Positions 42,046-50,229 of a stretch of DNA of 64,000 nt are shown here, in pieces; the first letter of the stretch is position 1, and every line of letters starts with the position of its first letter. This DNA comes from JBDOQU01 sp039839375. Its GTDB lineage: Bacteria; Pseudomonadota; Alphaproteobacteria; DSM-16000; Inquilinaceae. Made by a program: the position numbers and the translations under genes. The DNA is taken from the NCBI RefSeq assembly GCF_039839375.1, contig NZ_JBDOQU010000001.1:310001-374000 (forward strand). Reading direction: 5' to 3'. The notes below the pieces were generated by a model. The model was given only the letters and a program-made list of their open reading frames with translations, did not search any database and was not told where the DNA came from.

Positions 42046-42606
42046 TTGATACTTCAGATCCTACCTCTCGCCGGTCACCAAGCAGTCCTGAGCGGCGCCG
42101 GACCCGGCCGACAGTTGTTCGGCAAGCTGGTCGACGCCGCGCGCGCGCCCGCTGAGCCCGAGCCCGCCTATCTCGACTTCCAGGGCGTCACGGTGGCGAC
42201 CGCCTCCTTCCTGCGCGAAGGCGTGATCGCCTTCCGCGACTACGCGCGTTCGACCTTGCCCCTGCTCTACCCCGTGATCGCGAACGCCTCGGCGCCGGTC
42301 ACCGAAGAGCTCGAATTCTTCCTGCGACAGCGCAAGGACGCGCTCTGGGCCTGTCGGTTGACCGAGGCCGGCGCGTCGCGCGATCCTCAACTCCTCGGCG
42401 AACTCGACGACGCGCACCGTTCGACCTTCGCGTTGGTCGCCCGTCTCGGAACGGCGACCGCGCCCCGTCTCGCAGCCCAAAGCGACGAGAAGCTGGCGCC
42501 CACCGCCTGGAACAACCGCCTCTCCTTCCTCGCCGCCCGCGGCCTTCTGATCGAGCGTAGGGCCGGCAAGACCAAGACGTTCACGCCGGTCCTGGAGGTC
42601 GCCTGA
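42046..42606 (+). CDS. STAS-like (DUF4325-type) protein with C-terminal winged helix
   Basis: A 186-residue protein. Residues about 25-75 resemble the STAS-like DUF4325 domain (AYLDFQGVTVATASFLREGVI). The C-terminal 50 residues form a winged-helix pattern (TAWNNRLSFLAARGLLIERRAGKTKTFTPV). The TTG start at 42046 is weak but follows AGGATTAG closely. It overlaps the next gene by one base. STAS domains commonly pair with GHKL ATPases in partner-switching regulation, and such an ATPase is encoded convergently at 44069-44959. Function of this member unknown. Confidence 0.65.
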   Translation: MILQILPLAGHQAVLSGAGPGRQLFGKLVDAARAPAEPEPAYLDFQGVTVATASFLREGVIAFRDYARSTLPLLYPVIANASAPVTEELEFFLRQRKDALWACRLTEAGASRDPQLLGELDDAHRSTFALVARLGTATAPRLAAQSDEKLAPTAWNNRLSFLAARGLLIERRAGKTKTFTPVLEVA

Positions 42607-42956
42607 TGGGTCTCGATTACATCCGCGCGCAAACCGGCAAGCCCTGGCGCAAGCGCTGGAACGGCGGTCTCGACCGCCTGAAGGCGCCGACGCTCCTCGA
42701 TCTCACCATGTCCGAAACCGCCCGCACCGTCACGGCGGAGCTCAGCGGCGGCGCCCGGCTCAAGGCCGGCGACACGCTGATCGTCCAGAGCGGGGCCGAT
42801 GGCCTCACCCTCAGCGACGGCCTGCGCGCGATCGGCCGGGTCGCCAACCCCTCGCCCGAGATGACCACCGCCATTTGCGACGGCGGCGGCTACGCGGAGG
42901 CCATCCTCCAGCGGGTCGGGTTGTTTGGCGACACGGCGGAGATCAGCGTGAAATGA
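42606..42956 (+). CDS. hypothetical protein of the STAS/DUF4417 cassette
   Basis: A 116-residue basic-start protein (MGLDYIRAQTGKPWRKRWNG) followed by a beta-rich part (TVTAELSGGARLKAGDTLIVQSGADGLTLSDGLRAIGRV) that could be a small barrel. No family recognised. Its start overlaps the preceding stop by one base and its stop overlaps the next start by 4 (ATGA), so it is tightly coupled to both. Confidence 0.6.
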   Translation: MGLDYIRAQTGKPWRKRWNGGLDRLKAPTLLDLTMSETARTVTAELSGGARLKAGDTLIVQSGADGLTLSDGLRAIGRVANPSPEMTTAICDGGGYAEAILQRVGLFGDTAEISVK

Positions 42957-44224
42957 ACCGCCGGCCGTCCCATGAGCCCTCGCGCCACTTTCCTCAGCCC
43001 CAGCGGCTCTGGGACGACGCCACGCGCCATGCGCCGTCGCTCGGGTGCCCGACCTGCCTCGATCGCGACGGCTGCGGCGGCGTCCACACCGACGCCGGCA
43101 TCGTAGACTGTCGCGACCTCTGTACCTGCAAGGACAAGAGCAAGTGCGACATGGTCTGCCGGTTCAATCCGAGCCTCTTTGTCGCCCGAATGCGGGAGGT
43201 CGGCGGCCTCGGCTTCGAGAACGCACCACGCGCGCCGGTCAACGGCGTGCCGGACATTCCGCTGATCGTGCCCTTCGTCGACCACCGCTACGGGCGCGAC
43301 GCAACGCTCGACGAACCCGTGGTCGCGCTCTCGCTTTACGAACTGGTTAATCTCGCCACCGGCCAACCACATGTGAGCAGTCGCGCAGAACTCGCCGCGC
43401 GCTTTCGAATCCCGGAGGGCGCGACCATCGTCGTCAGCGGCGTCGACAAGGACGGCCCCATCGAACGCTGGTGGGATCTGAAAGATCGCGGCGCAATCCT
43501 GGCCGCGCTGAAGGGGCTCGGCGTCATCCTCGTCACAGCGCCGAACTACAGCGTGCTGACGGACGTGCCACGCACCGACAATCTCCATGCCATGAAGCGG
43601 ATCCTGCTGGCCTGGACGGAGATGGCGGCGGCGGGGCTGCCGGCCGCCCTGCACGTCAACGGCCGCACCCTGCAGGACTATGCCCGCTGGGGAGACCTCA
43701 TCGTCGAGCGCCCGGAGATCGAGATACTCGCCTTCGAGTTCGCGACCGGCTGCGGCCGCGGCGAGCGGATCGACTGGCACGTCGCCCAGCTTTGCGCCCT
43801 TGCCGATCGCGTCGATCGCCCGCTGGTGCTCGTCATGCGAGGCGGCGGTCGCAAGCTTGACGAGCTCAGGCGTCATTTCGCGCGCGTTTCCCTGATCGAG
43901 ACCGACGCCTTCTCCCGCACGGTCCGGCGGCGGCGCGCCTTTCTGACCGAATCCGGCCGCCTCAGATGGGCGGCCTTTCCGACGCCCCGAGGCGCGCCGA
44001 TCGACGAGCTTCTCGCGCACAACGTCGCCATGGTTCGCGCCTCCTACGAAGCCTCAGGTCGTCCGGCGTCACGCCTGCGGCCGCCGACGCGGCGGCCCCG
44101 GCGCGCAACGCACCGAGATGGTGAGCCCGTCCAACCAAGCCTTCTGCGCCAGCTCCACCTGTCCGGTGAGGCTTGGGGCGTCGCCCCAGAGCAGCAGCGC
44201 GTGGTCGCCGCTGCGAAATCGTAG
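42953..44224 (+). CDS. DUF4417 protein with N-terminal cysteine cluster
   Basis: A 423-residue protein. Residues about 25-65 hold a dense Cys cluster (CPTCLDRDGCGG, then CRDLCTCKDKSKCDMVC), suggesting zinc or iron-sulfur binding. The rest fits the DUF4417 family: a barrel-like series with VTAPNYSVLTDVPRTDNLHAMKRIL, LHVNGRTLQDYARWG and FEFATGCGRG. It starts by ATGA overlap with the gene before. The last 50 residues are Arg/Pro-rich and lie antisense to the ATPase gene; the conserved protein probably ends near residue 370. Role unknown. Confidence 0.65.
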   Translation: MNRRPSHEPSRHFPQPQRLWDDATRHAPSLGCPTCLDRDGCGGVHTDAGIVDCRDLCTCKDKSKCDMVCRFNPSLFVARMREVGGLGFENAPRAPVNGVPDIPLIVPFVDHRYGRDATLDEPVVALSLYELVNLATGQPHVSSRAELAARFRIPEGATIVVSGVDKDGPIERWWDLKDRGAILAALKGLGVILVTAPNYSVLTDVPRTDNLHAMKRILLAWTEMAAAGLPAALHVNGRTLQDYARWGDLIVERPEIEILAFEFATGCGRGERIDWHVAQLCALADRVDRPLVLVMRGGGRKLDELRRHFARVSLIETDAFSRTVRRRRAFLTESGRLRWAAFPTPRGAPIDELLAHNVAMVRASYEASGRPASRLRPPTRRPRRATHRDGEPVQPSLLRQLHLSGEAWGVAPEQQRVVAAAKS

Positions 44225-44959
44225 CTCGGCGGCGTCATGGGCAAGCGCACGAAAGAGCTGACCGATGCCGTAGCCGTGACCGGTGCTTCGCGCATGCCGC
44301 GACGCACCGTCAGAGGCCGCGATCCGCAGCGCCGCCCCCGAATCGGCGAGGCCAGAGAACTCGGGATTCTCGCGCAGGCTCGCCAGCACGCCGCGACCGG
44401 CATCGGCGACGACAAACTCGAAGGCGCCGTCGCTCGCGGCATAGGCGACGACACCGCTCGTCGGCTGACCGCTATGCTCGAAGACATTGTCCTGCAGCTC
44501 GCCGAGCGCGCCCATCAGCCCGCCGACCAGACCCTTCGCCAACCCGGCAGCGACGGCGGCATTCTCGGCATGTTTGGCCCATTGATCCCAAGCGAGTTGC
44601 ACCGCTTCGTCGCCATCTGCATCAAGGCGCGACAGCGGAAATACCCCGGCGCGGTCACGCGCACCCGCGCCGCTGATGGTCCCGTCCCGCAGCGCGCGTT
44701 CGACTTGGTGAAAGACCGGCGGTTCAACAGTGACGGTCCGATAGGCGGCCGGAACGGCGGCGGCGGCCATCGCGAGCTCGACCAACGGCCCGATCCGGCC
44801 GGAACGGGTCAGCACGATCTGGCCGAGCTTCGGCAGGCGACCGGCCACCGCCTGCCAGAGCAGGTCATCGGCCGCCTCGAAGCTTGCGCTGACGCGCTGT
44901 GGCGTCCCCTCGGTCAAGTCGCCTCCCGTCCATCCCACCCGCGCCGGCGAAGAAGTCAA
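44069..44959 (-). CDS. GHKL ATPase (histidine-kinase-like ATP-binding) protein
   Basis: A 296-residue protein with the GHKL ATPase boxes: N-box GELQDNVFEHSG (about residue 165), G1 VVADAGRGV and G2 STGHGYGIGQLF. There is no dimerisation/phosphorylation domain, so it is not a typical histidine kinase. Anti-sigma-factor kinases and MutL/Hsp90-like ATPases share the fold. It is convergent with the DUF4417 gene, overlapping it by 156 bases, and probably works with the STAS-like protein of the cassette. Partner assignment is inference. Confidence 0.75.
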   Translation of the reverse strand: MTSSPARVGWTGGDLTEGTPQRVSASFEAADDLLWQAVAGRLPKLGQIVLTRSGRIGPLVELAMAAAAVPAAYRTVTVEPPVFHQVERALRDGTISGAGARDRAGVFPLSRLDADGDEAVQLAWDQWAKHAENAAVAAGLAKGLVGGLMGALGELQDNVFEHSGQPTSGVVAYAASDGAFEFVVADAGRGVLASLRENPEFSGLADSGAALRIAASDGASRHARSTGHGYGIGQLFRALAHDAAELRFRSGDHALLLWGDAPSLTGQVELAQKAWLDGLTISVRCAPGPPRRRPQA

Positions 44960-45068
44960 TGGACTCGCGCCACCGCGATCCCCGTCGGCTTAACACATAC
45001 TTGCAATCCTTTAGACATGACCTTCAAGCGCGACACTATCCAGTTCGCTGACCAAACGAGGACTTCCC

Positions 45069-45963
45069 ATTAGCTCGATCCGCTCCATCGATTTGAGATT
45101 CGTCGACGACCTCGTGGATTTTATCCGGGGCCGGGGCTACGTGCTCGACTTTTCCGATTCCAGCTTCGCCGCCTTTTTCGCAAGCGAACTCGACATCGAT
45201 ATCGACGATCCGGCCTACGCCCGCCAGGGCGGGTCCAAAGGCAAGCGCCTGCACTTGCTTCCTGCAGGTGGTGGATGACGCGACGGTGATCCGCACCCTG
45301 CGCGCCCTCTGGGAGCATCGCGCCGAGTTCTTGGCCCGCACCGGCCAGACCGACCCGGTGCCGAATGCGGAAGGCCGGTTGCTTTCGCTGATCGCCAGGA
45401 TGGGCGACGCGGAATTGCACGGCGCCGGCGTTGCGCCTCGCCCGGCCACCGACTGGCGCTTGCTCGCTGCCCTCCGCGACGATATCGGTCGGGTCCGCAC
45501 GCTCCCGCCCCAGGAGCGAGGCTATGCCTTCGAGGCCTTCCTGAAGCGCTGCTTCGATGCGGCGGGGCTGAAGGCGCGCGATCCCTTTCGCAACGTCGGC
45601 GAGCAGATCGATGGCAGCTTCCTGCTCGGCCACGAAACCTATCTCCTCGAAGCGAAATGGCATGCCATCCCGACCGGGGTCGCAGACCTCCATGCTTTCC
45701 ACGGAAAGCTCGAGCAGAAGGCCGCCTGGGCGCGCGGGCTCTTCGTCAGCTATCACGGCTTCACCGCCGAAGGGCTCACGGCCTTCGGATCGGGAAAACG
45801 CCCGATCTGTGCGGATGGCCGCGACCTGCACGATGCGCTCGATCGTCAGATCCCGCTGCGCGACGTGCTCGAGCGCAAGGTGCGGCGCGCCGCGGAAACC
45901 GGTCGCCCGCACATCTCGGTCCACGAGCTCTTCGGCTTGCAGAGCGCAGAGAGCGCGCGATGA
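45069..45963 (+). pseudogene. frameshifted gene: conserved N-module plus restriction-endonuclease-like domain
   Basis: Two adjacent frames join into one protein. The first (to about 45255) encodes GYVLDFSDSSFAAFFASELDIDID and GGSKGKRLH; the second (from about 45256) continues VVDDATVIRTLRALWEHR. The intact relative at 60135-60998 reads through the same junction (KGKTLRGF...LRALWQYR), showing that a single extra base near 45255 breaks this gene. The second part has a restriction-endonuclease-like core (GYAFEAFLKRCFDAAG, then YLLEAKWH). ATT at 45069 or TTG at 45093 would be the start. It is either a true pseudogene or a sequencing error; it sits directly before the Gabija-like pair. Confidence 0.65.
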
Positions 45964-46140
45964 ATCGATCACTGTACCTGAAGACCCCTGCGTTCTCGCT
46001 CCCGGCATCTTCGCCGAGACGCGAGAACGTCACACGTTGGCGGCGCCTGCCGGTGCGCCGCGCCTTGTCTGCACCGCCGGTCCATCGCAATCGCCGCCCT
46101 GCGCTGCGATCTCGTTTCTATCTCAGCCGGGACACCTCCT

Positions 46141-48123
46141 TTGCGTCTTGAAAGCGTCACTCTCTCGAATTTCCGCTGTTTCGGTCCGGAGCCGATCAAG
46201 GCGGCGCTCGCCGCCGAAATCACGGCCGTCGTAGGTCCCAACGCGGCCGGCAAGACGGCGCTTCTCCACGCGCTCTCCAAGCTGTTCGGCGTCAGCCGGG
46301 CGCAGCGGACCATCGTGCGGTCAGACTTCCATGTGGCCGCCGACGCGAATCCCGACGACCGCGAGCCGAAGGAGCTTTTCGTCGATGTCCTGATCTCGCT
46401 TCCCGAGCTCATGGACGGCACGGCAACGCCGGAGACGGTCGCGCCCTCGTTCCGGCACATGCTGCTCACCCGCGAGGACAAGCCGCCCGTCTGCCGGATG
46501 CGTCTCGAGGCGCGGTGGGAGGATGACGGCACGGTCGAGGGCGAAGTCTCTCAGGACCTGTTCTGGGTCGACACGCTCGAGGCGACGCCGGACGCCGACA
46601 AGAAGCATCCTGTGCCGGCGGCGGACCGCGGCTTCATTCAGCTCTACTACACCCCGGCGAGCCGCGACGCCGGCGCCCAGGTCCGAGCGACGGCCGGAGC
46701 GCTCGCGGCGCGGTTGCTGCGCGCGATCGAGTGGTCGGACGCCGCGCGCGAGACGGTCGACAAAGCGACCGAGAGCTTGGCCGACGCCTTCGAGGGCGAA
46801 GCCGCGATCACAGCGATCGGCAAGGCCCTGCGCAAGCGCTGGTCGACGCTGCACGACGAAGTCGTCGACACCAGGCCCCGCCTTAGCCTGGTCAGCCGGC
46901 GCTTCGAAGAGGTGGTGGGCAAGATCGCCGTCATCTTCGAACAGGGTCCGGACGGACACGAACGCGGACTCGACGCCCTGAGCGACGGGCAGCAGTCGCT
47001 GTTCTATTTCGCGCTCGCCGCGGCGGTCTTCGACATGGAGCGCGAGGTCGCGACCGGAAAGGTGAAGGGTTTCCACAAGGACCAGCTTCGCATTCCGGCC
47101 TTGTCGGTCTTCGCGCTGGAGGAACCCGAGAACCATCTCTCGCCCTACTTCCTCGCGCGGATCATCCGTCAGGTCCGCTCGCTCACTGAAGAAGGCAGCG
47201 CCCAGGCGCTCGTGACGAGCCACTCGCCCGCGGTGCTGAGCCGGGTGAAGCCGGTCGAGGTCCGTTACTGCCGCTGCGATCCCAAGACCCGCATATCCGC
47301 GGTCACGAAGCTCAAGCTGCCGACAGGGTTGGGCGAGGACGCCAAGTTCGTGCGCGGCGCCATGCTCGCCTATCCCGAACTCTATTTCGCGCGCTTCGTC
47401 CTCTTGGTCGAAGGCGATTCCGAGCGGGTCGTGCTGCCTCGGCTCGCCGAGGCGCTCGACCTGCTGATCGACCCGGCCTTCGTGGCGATCGTGCCGCTCG
47501 GCGGCCGGCATGTGCAGCATTTCTGGCGACTGCTCGCACAGCTCGAGATCCCCTATGCGACGCTTCTCGATCTCGACCTCGGGCGCGCCGGCGCGGGCTT
47601 CGGACGCATCAAGACCGCAATCGAGAACCTCATCGCGCTCGGCGCACCAAAGGCGGTGCTTCTGAAAACCGATAAGGGCGTGCTCACCGACGCTGAGTTT
47701 GCTCAGATGCACACGTGGCAGGATGCCGAGGACCGGAAGATCCTGCGCGGCTGGATCGACTGCCTGAAGAAGCACGGCGTCTATTTCTCAGAGCCGCTCG
47801 ATCTCGACCTCGCGATGCTGTCCGCCTTTCCCACCGCCTATCAGACGACGATCCCGACCGGGGGCGGCCCCAGGATGGCGGCCGACAAGGCGGCGGAAGC
47901 CGTGCTCGGGACCTCCGGCCCCGGCCTCACGCTCTACACCGGACCTTACAAGGACCACCCGCCCCTCTTCCCGGCCTACCGGTACCACTTTCTGACCCAG
48001 AGCAAGCCCGCGACCCATCTGGCCGCGCTCACCCACATCAAGTCGGCCGCTCTCAAGTCTGGCATGCCGCCAGTCCTCGCCGAGCTGCTGTCGCACATCG
48101 CCAACAGTTTGAGGCGCGACTGA
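46141..48123 (+). CDS. OLD-family ATP-dependent nuclease, GajA-like
   Basis: A 660-residue class 2 OLD nuclease. The ABC ATPase part has Walker A GPNAAGKT (residues 32-39), signature LSDGQQSLFYFAL, Walker B LSVFALEEPENHLSP and the H-loop VTSHSPAVLS. The C-terminal Toprim nuclease has FVLLVEGDSERVVLPRL and the DxD TLLDLDLGR. It is paired with a UvrD-like helicase two bases downstream, the arrangement of Gabija GajA-GajB. In Gabija the nuclease cleaves phage DNA and is held off by nucleotides. The start is TTG at 46141, where the conserved RLESVTLSNFRCF strand begins. It is somewhat longer than typical GajA. Confidence 0.85.
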   Translation: MRLESVTLSNFRCFGPEPIKAALAAEITAVVGPNAAGKTALLHALSKLFGVSRAQRTIVRSDFHVAADANPDDREPKELFVDVLISLPELMDGTATPETVAPSFRHMLLTREDKPPVCRMRLEARWEDDGTVEGEVSQDLFWVDTLEATPDADKKHPVPAADRGFIQLYYTPASRDAGAQVRATAGALAARLLRAIEWSDAARETVDKATESLADAFEGEAAITAIGKALRKRWSTLHDEVVDTRPRLSLVSRRFEEVVGKIAVIFEQGPDGHERGLDALSDGQQSLFYFALAAAVFDMEREVATGKVKGFHKDQLRIPALSVFALEEPENHLSPYFLARIIRQVRSLTEEGSAQALVTSHSPAVLSRVKPVEVRYCRCDPKTRISAVTKLKLPTGLGEDAKFVRGAMLAYPELYFARFVLLVEGDSERVVLPRLAEALDLLIDPAFVAIVPLGGRHVQHFWRLLAQLEIPYATLLDLDLGRAGAGFGRIKTAIENLIALGAPKAVLLKTDKGVLTDAEFAQMHTWQDAEDRKILRGWIDCLKKHGVYFSEPLDLDLAMLSAFPTAYQTTIPTGGGPRMAADKAAEAVLGTSGPGLTLYTGPYKDHPPLFPAYRYHFLTQSKPATHLAALTHIKSAALKSGMPPVLAELLSHIANSLRRD

Positions 48124-48124
48124 C

Positions 48125-50029
48125 ATGGGCGTGCTGGCGCGACGCGTGCGGCCCGAGGATTGGGCGCCGATCGGCGTCGAGGCGCTGGAAGCGAACGCCC
48201 TCGCGGTGGTGCGCTCGACCAACAACCGCTCTGTCATCGCCGGTCCGGGCGCGGGCAAGACGGAACTGCTCGCGCAGCGGGCGGCGTTCCTCCTCCAGAC
48301 CGGCGCCGCTCCCTCTCCCCGTCGTATCCTCGCGATCAGCTTCAAGCGCGACGCCGCAACCAACCTCGCCGCCCGCGTCAGGAAGCGCTGCCATCGCCAG
48401 CACGCCGGCCGCTTCGACTCGATGACCTTCGACGCCTTCGCCAAGGGCCTCGTCGATCGGTTCGGCCAGGCACTGCCGACCCGGTGGCGACCGTCGCCCG
48501 ATTATGAGGTGATGCTGCCGAACGACGGGATGTATCGCGGCTTCCTCACCCAGGAGCTGGGCGCGCCGCCGGCGTCGGTCGGCACCTACGCCGACATCCA
48601 GGCGATCAGCGTCAAGCGCTTCGAGCGCGTCCTCCTCTTAGGCGCGCCGCTTCCGGTCGAGGGCTGGCCTCGGCCAACGCCCGGGCAATGGGCGGCCGAG
48701 CAATTCTGGCGGTCTTCGCTGCGCGGCACGGCCAAGAGTCACCTGTCCTTCCCGATGATCGGCCGGCTCGCCGAGCTCATCCTGAGGCTCAATCCGATGG
48801 CGCGCGACGCCCTGCGCCTGACCTACTCGCATCTGTTCATGGACGAGTTCCAGGACACCACGCAGGTTCAATACGACCTCGTGAAGACGATCTTTGTAGG
48901 CGCCGATACGATCATCACCGCGGTCGGCGATAACAAGCAGCAGATCATGCGCTGGGCGATGGCCATGGACGATCCTTTCGCGGAGCTCGCCGCCGACTTC
49001 GCCGCCGAGTCTACGCCGCTCTATAACAACTATCGTTCATCGCCCGAGCTGGTGCGCATCCAGCATGTGCTTGCCCAGGCGCTCGACGCGAAGTCGGTGA
49101 GGCCGGTGTCCAAGGTCACGACCTCCGTGCCCGGCGACAGCTGCGCGATTTGGGACTTCACCTCGCCGGAGCGCGAGGCCGAGAAGCTCGCCGCGTTCGT
49201 CCGCGCCGAAATGACTGCGCATAGGCTCGGCCCGCGCGACCTCGTGCTGCTGGTGCGCCAGAAGGCCGGCGACTACGCGGAGGTGCTGGAGCCCGCCTTC
49301 GCAGCGGCGGGCATTCCCTTGCGCAACGAGGCCGGCCAAGCCGGCGCCCTCATGCTGCAGGAGTTGCTGGCGGAGGAGGTGTCCGGCCTGCTCATCTGCG
49401 TGCTGCGGCTCGCCATGTCGCCCCGCGCCGGCCGGCACTGGGCCGAGTGCCAGGAGGCCTTGGGCGCGCTGCGCGGCATCGGGCCGGACGACGAAGCCGG
49501 ACAGGCACGCTTCGCAAAAGAGCTCGACAGCTATGCTTCGCGCCTGCGCGGCGACTATTCGGCGCCGCCTGCGACGGAGTCGTTGGCCCGCGCGATCGTT
49601 GACGACGTGCTGGGCTTCGTCGGCCGCGAGCGGCTGCTGGCGGCGCATCCGGCCTATGCGCAAGGCGGATGGCTGGACAAAGTTCTCGATTCAGCGGCGA
49701 TCCACCTCCAGCGCTCGGCGTCAGGCGCTACCGACTGGATTGCGGCGCTCGACGGCTACGAAGGCCTTCAGGCCATTCCACTGATGACGATCCACAAAAG
49801 CAAGGGCCTCGAATATCACACCGTCATCTTCGTCGGGCTCGACGACGGTGCCTGGTGGAGCTTCGCGAACGATCAGGTAGAGGCCACGGCAGGCTTCTTC
49901 GTGGCCTTCACGCGCGCCAAGCAGCGCGTCGTCTTCACCTATTGCGCGCGGCGCGGCACGCGCAAGAAGATTGTCACCTTGTACAAGCTGCTGGAACAGG
50001 CCGGCGTAAAGATCTTCAGCGTCACCTAA
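48125..50029 (+). CDS. UvrD/Rep-type helicase, GajB-like
   Basis: A 634-residue superfamily 1 helicase. Motif Ia region and Walker A read VIAGPGAGKTELL, motif II LFMDEFQDT, motif III AVGDNKQQIMRW, motif V MTIHKSKGLEYHTVIF and motif VI VAFTRAKQRV, all intact. The gene begins with an ATG two bases after the OLD nuclease stop. As GajB in Gabija, it would sense or unwind phage DNA and activate the nuclease. It is larger than the classical GajB, so subtype assignment needs profile comparison. Confidence 0.85.
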   Translation: MGVLARRVRPEDWAPIGVEALEANALAVVRSTNNRSVIAGPGAGKTELLAQRAAFLLQTGAAPSPRRILAISFKRDAATNLAARVRKRCHRQHAGRFDSMTFDAFAKGLVDRFGQALPTRWRPSPDYEVMLPNDGMYRGFLTQELGAPPASVGTYADIQAISVKRFERVLLLGAPLPVEGWPRPTPGQWAAEQFWRSSLRGTAKSHLSFPMIGRLAELILRLNPMARDALRLTYSHLFMDEFQDTTQVQYDLVKTIFVGADTIITAVGDNKQQIMRWAMAMDDPFAELAADFAAESTPLYNNYRSSPELVRIQHVLAQALDAKSVRPVSKVTTSVPGDSCAIWDFTSPEREAEKLAAFVRAEMTAHRLGPRDLVLLVRQKAGDYAEVLEPAFAAAGIPLRNEAGQAGALMLQELLAEEVSGLLICVLRLAMSPRAGRHWAECQEALGALRGIGPDDEAGQARFAKELDSYASRLRGDYSAPPATESLARAIVDDVLGFVGRERLLAAHPAYAQGGWLDKVLDSAAIHLQRSASGATDWIAALDGYEGLQAIPLMTIHKSKGLEYHTVIFVGLDDGAWWSFANDQVEATAGFFVAFTRAKQRVVFTYCARRGTRKKIVTLYKLLEQAGVKIFSVT

Positions 50030-50170
50030 CGTCTTAATGGCGGTCGATGACCCGGTCACAATGAAAGCGCGCAAGCGTCGCGAGCGCCGTGCCGTCTGAT
50101 CGGCCCCGCTTTTTCGCAATCGCGCCTGCAGGTGGTTTTGGGCCCCAGAGATAGAGCCGGGCGGCTGTCG

Positions 50171-50229
50171 CCGTGACGGGTTTGGAGGTCGAGAGAGAGG
50201 CTCTCGGCCGCCCGTCACGGAGATCAGTC
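50171..50229 (+). promoter_or_regulatory. structured leader, copy 1, before DUF932 gene
   Basis: CCGTGACGGG (50171-50180) pairs perfectly with CCCGTCACGG (50211-50220), and inside it CGAGAG (50190-50195) pairs with CTCTCG (50201-50206). The distal arm runs into the GGAG ribosome-binding site (50219-50222), so folding would limit translation from the ATG at 50230. A closely similar leader precedes parB. Confidence 0.6.
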
